Assembly (NCBI GenBank): GCA_003427395.1
Contig: BFEA01000198.1
Span: 2,261,458 to 2,295,184 of the forward strand
DNA length: 33,727 nt
Direction: 5' to 3'
Source of the DNA: Chara braunii
Taxonomy: Eukaryota > Streptophyta > Charophyceae > Charales > Characeae
Under the pieces are notes generated by a model. That model made no database searches and had not been told where the DNA came from. It worked only from the letters and a program-made list of their open reading frames with translations. This document shows, piece by piece, positions 28,081 to 33,727 of this stretch (position 1 is the stretch's first letter; each line of letters opens with the position of its first letter). Position numbers and translations under genes: made by a program.

Positions 28081-29010
28081 GTGCCAGGGTCAACTGGGGA
28101 AAGTCCTGCGCGGTATTGTTCCCCCGCTTGGAAGGGATATCCCCACTTTCGGGGTCGACGAGGCAGTGGGGTTTTTGGATGCAGCTATCTCGCCGGTGGG
28201 AGGAGGGGTCGCCCAGATGACGACCCTGGCAGTGGCAGCGACTGCCAAGCTAGCAAGGTGGAGCTCGTCGGCCAGTTTGGGGGTCTTCGGAAAGGCGCTG
28301 GTGATCAACAACTCAGTGCTGGCACCCTGTGGTATGTGGGCGCCATCCATATGCCTGGAAGGCGGACGTTTGCACAATTGAAGAGAGCCATCCATACATA
28401 TCTATGGAGGGCAAGGGCAGACCAGGAGCTGGGTGACGAGGGATGTATAAGCAGGGTGGCCTGGATAAAATTGGTGCAGCCCAGGCAAATGGGGGGCCTA
28501 GGGGTCCTGGATCCTGGGCTGCAGATAATCGCACTCCAATTAAGGAACGCGGTGTGGCTGCTTCTCGGGACGGCAGGGGAACCGTGGAGGGGGATAGCGG
28601 AACGACATCTGGCTTACGGGTTGAGGGTGCCACCGAAGTTGGTGGACCAATATCGTCAGTACGGGGGACATATCCGATGGGGAGCGGTATGGTCCACCTC
28701 ACTAGCATTGTGGTGGAAAAAGATAGAACTACAGAGCAAGTTGACTGAAACTGCAAATGTGGTATTCAATCAGCCCCTCTTTGACAACAGATTTATCTGC
28801 GACACACAAGGGAACCCCTTCCCGTGGCGGGGCAAGACGGGGGCATTCAGGCGCCAATGGGCGGAGCTGGGAATATACAAGGTTGGCCACCTTTGGGACG
28901 CCCAGTGGGGGGCCTGGAGATCGGACGAAGAGATGATAAGTCGGCTCCCCGGGCAGCCCAAACAGGTTCAGTGGCTGCGAGCGGTGAGGGAAGCAATCCC
29001 GCCCCAATGA
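28081..29010 (+). pseudogene. LINE 2 post-RT region
   Basis: The opening 270 bp are coding in a different frame (SASLGVFGKALVINNSVLAP, the LINE segment after the RT). The frame changes near 28350 and continues as FAQLKRAIHTYLWRARADQE, then ISRVAWIKLVQPRQMGGLGV LDPG, WRGIAERHLAYG, and VFNQPLFDNRFICDTQGNPF. The LWR...RVAW...P..GGLG.LDP spacing is typical of LINE ORF2 downstream of RT and parallels LINE 1 (FLWRGDHE...RVAWKT). The first 90 codons of the longest open frame are out-of-frame shadow. Confidence 0.8.
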
Positions 29011-29339
29011 GTGGGCCTGTTAAAAAGGAATGATCTGCAGTTGGCCCCGAGTGGGTAAGGAGGAAGGGCAAGCACCTCCCACGTGTGGTTTCCAGAATTG
29101 ACAGGGTGCAGGAAGTGGAACCGTTGGAAACCACAGTGTGGGTAGCTGGCTCGGGGTATGAGGGGTTGGGCTCCCCATTAGTAGGGGCAGGGCAGGACAG
29201 AGTACCCAGGCCCGGTCGGATCAGGTGGGACATGGTGGACACAGTGTCAGTGTGTTAAGGGGGCAGATTAAGTGATGAGGATTATCATCCCTTGTACCTC
29301 AGCAGGACGAGGCGTGAGTTGGTAATAGACCCGCAGGAT

Positions 29340-30139
29340 TGGTAGCTCCCCCCCCAGAACTACAGCAGGAAGACCATCCCTTTGCAGCAGCTCACTACCA
29401 AGAGCATCTACCGCTCACTACTCCCAAAGGTGGACATAGCTACGGAATTGTGGGATCGATGGGCAAAGCGGGAGTGGCTCCCCCCGGTGTGGATGGCCAG
29501 ATGGGCATACCGAAGGTGGAGGGAACAATGTGCATTACTGAGGTCCATGCCGGATCAGTAGCAGGTGGGATTGCTGTGGCTGATATACCACCTCGCAATC
29601 CTGACGGGACAATGGCTAGCCTCCAGGAGCAGGCATACAGACAGGAGCTGCACTGCTCCGGGGTGTGGCCAGGTGGAAACAATCCCGCATCTATTTGTCC
29701 ACTGCCCGGAGATGCCAAAGTTCGGGAAATGGTGGTCGGAGGAGATGAGGGAACCCTCCCCATGGATGGTCACTGAAGAAGATGGTGCGGTGATTCTACT
29801 GGGGGCGGTGATGACGGTCAATCGGGAGGATAAGGGCCGGCTTACGCCTCAAAGACGGTCAGGGAAGCAGTCCTCTGGGCAATTTGGACACTTCGCAACG
29901 AAAGAATCAGACAGGGGAAGGAGGTCTCGATGCAGTCTATAAGAGGCAGGCCGCTGGAGAACCTCCGAGTAGCCCTCATGGTCGACCATCGGGGAAACAA
30001 ACGAAAGCCGGGGAGTGACGACAGCAAATTCTGGCAGGTGTGGGGAAAATATCCAAACTTGGTTAAGAAAGACCCTGCAACAGACAGGCTGCTTTTTGGC
30101 TCAACCCTGCAGAAATATGTAGTGGACGTGGAGGAATAG
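29340..30139 (+). pseudogene. LINE 2 zinc-binding C-terminus, frameshifted
   Basis: The recognisable part is CTAPGCGQVETIPHLFVHCP followed by EMPKFGKWW (29670-29760), an RT-associated zinc-binding pattern C-x4-C-x7-H-x4-C. After a frame change near 29860 comes TVREAVLWAIWTLRNERIRQ, the usual C-terminal helix, and the protein ends KYVVDVEE at 30139. The interval 29010-29340 has no clean frame. Inactive. Confidence 0.75.
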
Positions 30140-30873
30140 GTTCCAGGTCACCTTGTACAATAGCTAGGGGGGAGGTTGGATAGCTCCTGAAAGTGACTGT
30201 ACAATAGAGAGGAATGGGGGGTGGGGGGGTAGGGTAGTGGCTAGGGTAGGGTACTGGGTGGAGCACAAAAGGAGTATAAAAGGAAAAGCTGGGAGATTGG
30301 AAATGCCAAGGGAGAGAGAGATTGACTTGGGTATATGATATATAGGAGAACCAGATGGTTTCTTGGCAGGCAGGGATGAGGCAGCTACAGGGTCGTGTAG
30401 ATGGGTATCTAGCGGTCAACAGGGAAGGCAAGGAGTGATGGATAAGAGGGGAAGATGAGAGGTGCTAGCGGTGGAAGCTTGATGAAAGGAGGGTAGTTGT
30501 AGAAGCAGGGGCGAAAAGGGAATAACGAGAATGATGATGCTTGGAGATGGTTGGTATGTGTGAGGGGTGGCCCAAAGACTTGAGGGCCTGCTCGGGCCCC
30601 CTAACCTGCCCCATCCAGGACCTGCATAATGTGCGTCTGGGTACTAAGTCAAGGCCGGGATTCTGAGAGCACCGGGTGGTTACAGGCATCCGACCCCGTG
30701 CGGCCCATACAGCCTCCCCTGCATCACGTCTAGGGCGACAGGGGTTCGGGGCTGTGCTTATCTCTTCTGCCATTTGTTCTGTGATCCATGGTTGCGGGTG
30801 ATAAGCAACCGGACTGCCGACCTCCCAGAATAGATGGGCCTCATGTTGTTCGGAAAAGAAAAAGAAAAAAAGA

Positions 30874-30890
30874 AAAAAGAATCTCATATC
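30874..30890 (+). repeat. Target-site duplication, 3' copy (LINE 2)
   Basis: AAAAAGAATCTCATATC, identical to 28049-28065, right after the A-rich tail. Confidence 0.85.
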
Positions 30891-31974
30891 AGATTGTAAA
30901 GTAAGGTTGTTTTCAATCGGCGGCCATAACCGCCTGACACTTGTGTTCCAACTATGCTTGGCGAGTGTCGTGTGAATTCTGAGGGCTTGCATGGTTGCGA
31001 AGTTGGAGTCAAATTGAGTTGGATCCTTGGATTCGAGACATTTACTCTGCTGAGGGTGATCAAGTTTATTGTCACAGGCAAGTACATGGGCACCTTTCTT
31101 TAACGGTGTTGGTCGGTGCTGTATTTCTGATCTTGTTTGAAGATCTGTAGTTGAGTACCCTCCTTTTGTGCCATGGAATCCTCACAAAGAGGTGGGGAGA
31201 GTGTTTGCCGAGGGCGAGTTTCCCATGGGCTGTCTATGTCAGAGCTCACGGTGGACAGGGGGTACCAGGGTGTAATAAACAGTGACACTCCTGGTATTCA
31301 AGAGGGTTCTGTGGCACAGGCGGCATCGTGTGGAGGTACCCGGTCTCAGAGAGGTCACACTGCATCAATACGACTAGGAGGCAGTCGAGCCGTTCGCCTT
31401 AGGAACTAGATCCTCAATTGAACTTAAATTGAGTGAGTACTGGCGTATTAGCATGAAATCAATCGTGCTCTCCTCTTTCGAGTCAGTTGTTACGGGGTCT
31501 ATGAAGGCACCTCGCGTTCATTGAATCACTTTCTTGTCTACATACAATCCACCGACTTCCCGATTGAGATTCCTGTGAGCTATAGGCCTACATGGATGGA
31601 TCGGGAAAAGGGTTCCTTTGTGATTGTAGTGCAGCTTGCTGCCACCTGTTGAGCAGCATTACACAATAGCATGGAAACATATCTGCAATTGGTTCATTAA
31701 AACAAGGTCTGAAATCGAATCATGATGAAACCACCTGCAAAACAGGGCTTTGTAAAAAGTGTGCAAACAGGACAGAACTGGTTCCATTGTTTAAGACTGG
31801 GCAGAACAAAAAAGCACCACAATAGACTCTTTGCTCGGACTCTCACCAACTCGACAGGAGGCCGAATCCTCGACAGTCTGCAGAATCCCCATATTGATGC
31901 TTTGATTCATAGCCTACTTTGACCCCTGTTGCGAGTGGACAGCCACACAGATGACAACACAAGCAGCACTGCAG
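30891..31974. other. Unassigned unique-looking DNA
   Basis: Short open frames only. A plus-strand 78-codon frame (31173-31409) has normal composition but no recognised domain and no splice support. Nothing further seen. Confidence 0.3.
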
Positions 31975-32190
31975 CAAAGGGCGGGCGTGCAAGCAGGGAG
32001 GCAAACAACGAAGCAGCAAGCCAAATAAGAGCCAGGCACACAGTTCAGCAAGCAGGCGGGCGAGCAACGAGGCAGGCAGCAAGGCAACTTAGAAAGCATC
32101 GATACGGTCAGCAAGCAGGCAGACGGACAGCAGGGCAAAGGAGGCAAGTGGCAGGCAAGCAGCGAAGCCAACCAGAAGGGCAGCAAGGCA
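31975..32190. repeat. AGGCAAGCAGC-type low-complexity tract
   Basis: Irregular iterations of GCAAGCAGGCAGGC, AGCAACGAGGCAGGCAGC and similar. Open frames on both strands reflect the repeat. Confidence 0.8.
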
Positions 32191-32503
32191 ATGCAAGGCA
32201 CACAGACAGAGCACATCGCGGCAGGGAACCACTGACTGGAACCAAAGCAGACCAAAGAGGACTATAACTTACACCACGAGTAGAACTCTACAACACAGGC
32301 ATGAGAGGAAATGCGGCAAATCAGCCGCAAATGACAATACCAGCACTTGCATTTGCGACACTTGGAAAAGAAGAGACATGTCAAAGAGGCAAAAGACATC
32401 AATGGAACATTGGAAAGCGTCAACGTGCTCAAGAAGAACCATCAGCCAAGCAGCATTCCAGTGTTCTTGTTCGTTTTCCCCCTCCTTAATTAAGAAAGGA
32501 GAT

Positions 32504-32890
32504 TCATTCCAGTCTCACCTGGCGGGGAAGAGCTCCCTCCCAGTTCTCGACACCTTGCTTGACATACATTGCGATATGTAAACAATCATCAACAGGGTAG
32601 TACCGCATCTTGACTGTTGGGAATACCATGGAGGCTCGCAAGAATGCATGTGCAAACATTTCAGTTGAGAGCGCCTCCACATGTCTTCGCCGCACAGGTG
32701 GGTGAGGGTGCGGGACCAGGTTCCCCATCCCAACTCCCAGTGTTGACCTGGGGGTTGACATGCCACTCTCAGATGCCAAATTACTTACGCGTGCCGATAG
32801 CGTATGGTCCTGGTGGTGCAGATATGGGAGCATTTCTCCAAACAGCTTCTGCATTGAACCCCAGGCACAAAATGGTATACCATCAAACAA
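32504..32890 (-). CDS. Weak coding or exon candidate, unidentified
   Basis: A minus-strand open frame of 128 codons with non-repetitive composition: MQKLFGEMLPYLHHQDHTLS, then TEMFAHAFLRASMVFPTVKM and RYYPVDDCLHIAMYV. A possible 20-codon exon lies between an acceptor (TTCAATGCAG) and a donor (GCACGC then GTAAGT near 32790). The rest could be a second exon or readthrough. No family recognised. It lies between low-complexity DNA and repeat D copy 3. Confidence 0.3.
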   Translation of the reverse strand: MFDGIPFCAWGSMQKLFGEMLPYLHHQDHTLSARVSNLASESGMSTPRSTLGVGMGNLVPHPHPPVRRRHVEALSTEMFAHAFLRASMVFPTVKMRYYPVDDCLHIAMYVKQGVENWEGALPRQVRLE

Positions 32891-33361
32891 CTGTTAGCAT
32901 AGGACCCTCACTCAGGTAGGCGTCTCATAATCACAAAATTCATAAAACAGGAAAGGAGGGAGGTAAAATACTCTCATCCCTTTAATTCTTCTTAATCAAA
33001 CTTGCTGCAATCTATTCGAGGGGCGCATCATGTGCTGCGAACCTGGCCACTGCATCCCTCACAGAGATTTTTCAGACTTAATACAGTTACCGCTGGGGCC
33101 CTTGCCTGGCTTCGGCTTGAAGCTTCAAAATAGTTGTCGGCTGCTATCACACACAGGTGCTTTGTTGGCATTTTCACCATCCATCCAGATTCCAGACAGG
33201 TCAACTGTGACACTGTGTGTGACTAAGGTCAACTGTAGTATCTCTTCTGATCAGTTTAATATCTGATCTGTGGTTATAGAGAAGAAAACAGTGACAGTGT
33301 GTGAGTTCTGGCATGGTCGAAAGGACTTCTTATGGCAGGCAGAAGAGGTACCAAACCACTC

Positions 33362-33610
33362 TGTGAAACAGTTTTCACCTTTGGCAGTAGCCGATGCAGA
33401 TCCCAGGGGTCGATCCTTTGACCTCAGCTTACCTGTGTACAGTATCTGCACATCTGCCTGGAGTTGAACCCGTGACCTGCACGATAGCCAGTGGTAAGTA
33501 GGTCGCCGTAGGTTGTAGGCTGTAGGGAGATTCGAACTGTAGACCTGTAAGGTAGGAGTCCAAGTAGAGTCCAGAGGCCTAGCTTTAGTCCTTCTAGAAG
33601 GTCGGCAAGT
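33362..33610. repeat. Dispersed repeat D, copy 3
   Basis: Shares GAAACAGTTTTCACCTTTGG, GATCCCAGGGGTCGATCC, CTTACCTGTGTACAGTATCT, GTTGAACCCGTGACCTG and the iterated GAACTGTAGACCTG phrase with the other copies. It runs toward the end of the window, so its right limit is open. Confidence 0.75.
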
Positions 33611-33727
33611 GATCAAGTGGTGAGTCTAAGGTAGGCCCACGTTTTCAGACGAAGACAAGTGGCAAGGTCAACAGGTAGGACCTCAGTGCAACTGCACTGA
33701 GTCGACGGTACGACTGCCTACAGTCAG

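Larger units (their letters stand above)
28066..30873 (+). mobile_element. 5'-truncated LINE, second family, GC-rich
   Basis: Bounded by perfect 17-bp duplications, with an A-rich tail (GAAAAGAAAAAGAAAAAAAG, from about 30853) just before the right copy. Coding content starts in the post-RT region, so endonuclease and RT catalytic domains were lost at insertion by incomplete reverse transcription. Base composition is clearly GC-richer than LINE 1, and the protein differs, so this is a separate family. A 3' UTR of about 700 bp (30140-30850) precedes the tail. Confidence 0.85.

Noticed and set aside
31843-32267. Cys/Leu/Pro-rich or Gln/Arg-rich open frames
   Set aside because: Encoded by AGGCAAGC-type low complexity.

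Overview
This is a eukaryotic, repeat-dominated window. There is no prokaryotic gene organisation. It contains U6 snRNA-like sequences, tRNA-headed SINEs, decayed non-LTR retrotransposons with A-rich tails and target-site duplications (TSDs), long microsatellites, and a few intron-flanked exon candidates. The permuted Penelope-like element is of a type I associate with the green lineage (Chlamys) and with protists and animals (Naiad). I suspect a green alga or charophyte, but that is inference and of low confidence.

Layout. 0-3.6 kb: a U6-like copy, several SINE copies, and two type I hammerhead ribozymes (HHRs) in the same orientation 1.26 kb apart. Between the HHRs lie an iterated hairpin, a TTC tract and short tandem duplications. 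3.6-8.3 kb: diverged repeats, a second U6 copy with an A-rich 3' flank, and two phase-0 exon candidates (minus strand) of an unidentified, possibly host gene. 8.4-14.1 kb: a minus-strand Penelope-like retroelement whose GIY-YIG nuclease domain lies upstream of the reverse transcriptase. It begins with a coiled-coil region and is bracketed by direct repeats of about 320 bp. 14.1-16.9 kb: nested direct repeats, an antisense LINE fragment with a micro-inversion, and a 209-bp foldback with nested hairpins. 17.0-17.4 kb: CT and CA microsatellites. 17.45-22.9 kb: an L1-like LINE (APE endonuclease, RT, zinc-binding C-terminus) with an 11-bp putative TSD and an internal assembly gap in its poly(A). 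23-28 kb: low-complexity and unassigned DNA plus one copy of a dispersed repeat. 28.05-30.89 kb: a 5'-truncated LINE of another family bounded by a perfect 17-bp duplication. 30.9-33.7 kb: low-complexity sequence, a weak exon candidate and a third copy of the dispersed repeat.

Working together: none of the autonomous elements has an intact ORF in this assembly. The most interesting layer is RNA structure. The two HHRs keep their core while stems II and III have changed sequence but still pair. A second hairpin family also shows compensatory changes, and a member of it sits next to the poly(A) of the LINE. HHRs are known companions of Penelope-like elements and retrozymes, so the HHR-bounded unit could be a non-autonomous partner of an element like the one at 8.4-14.1 kb.
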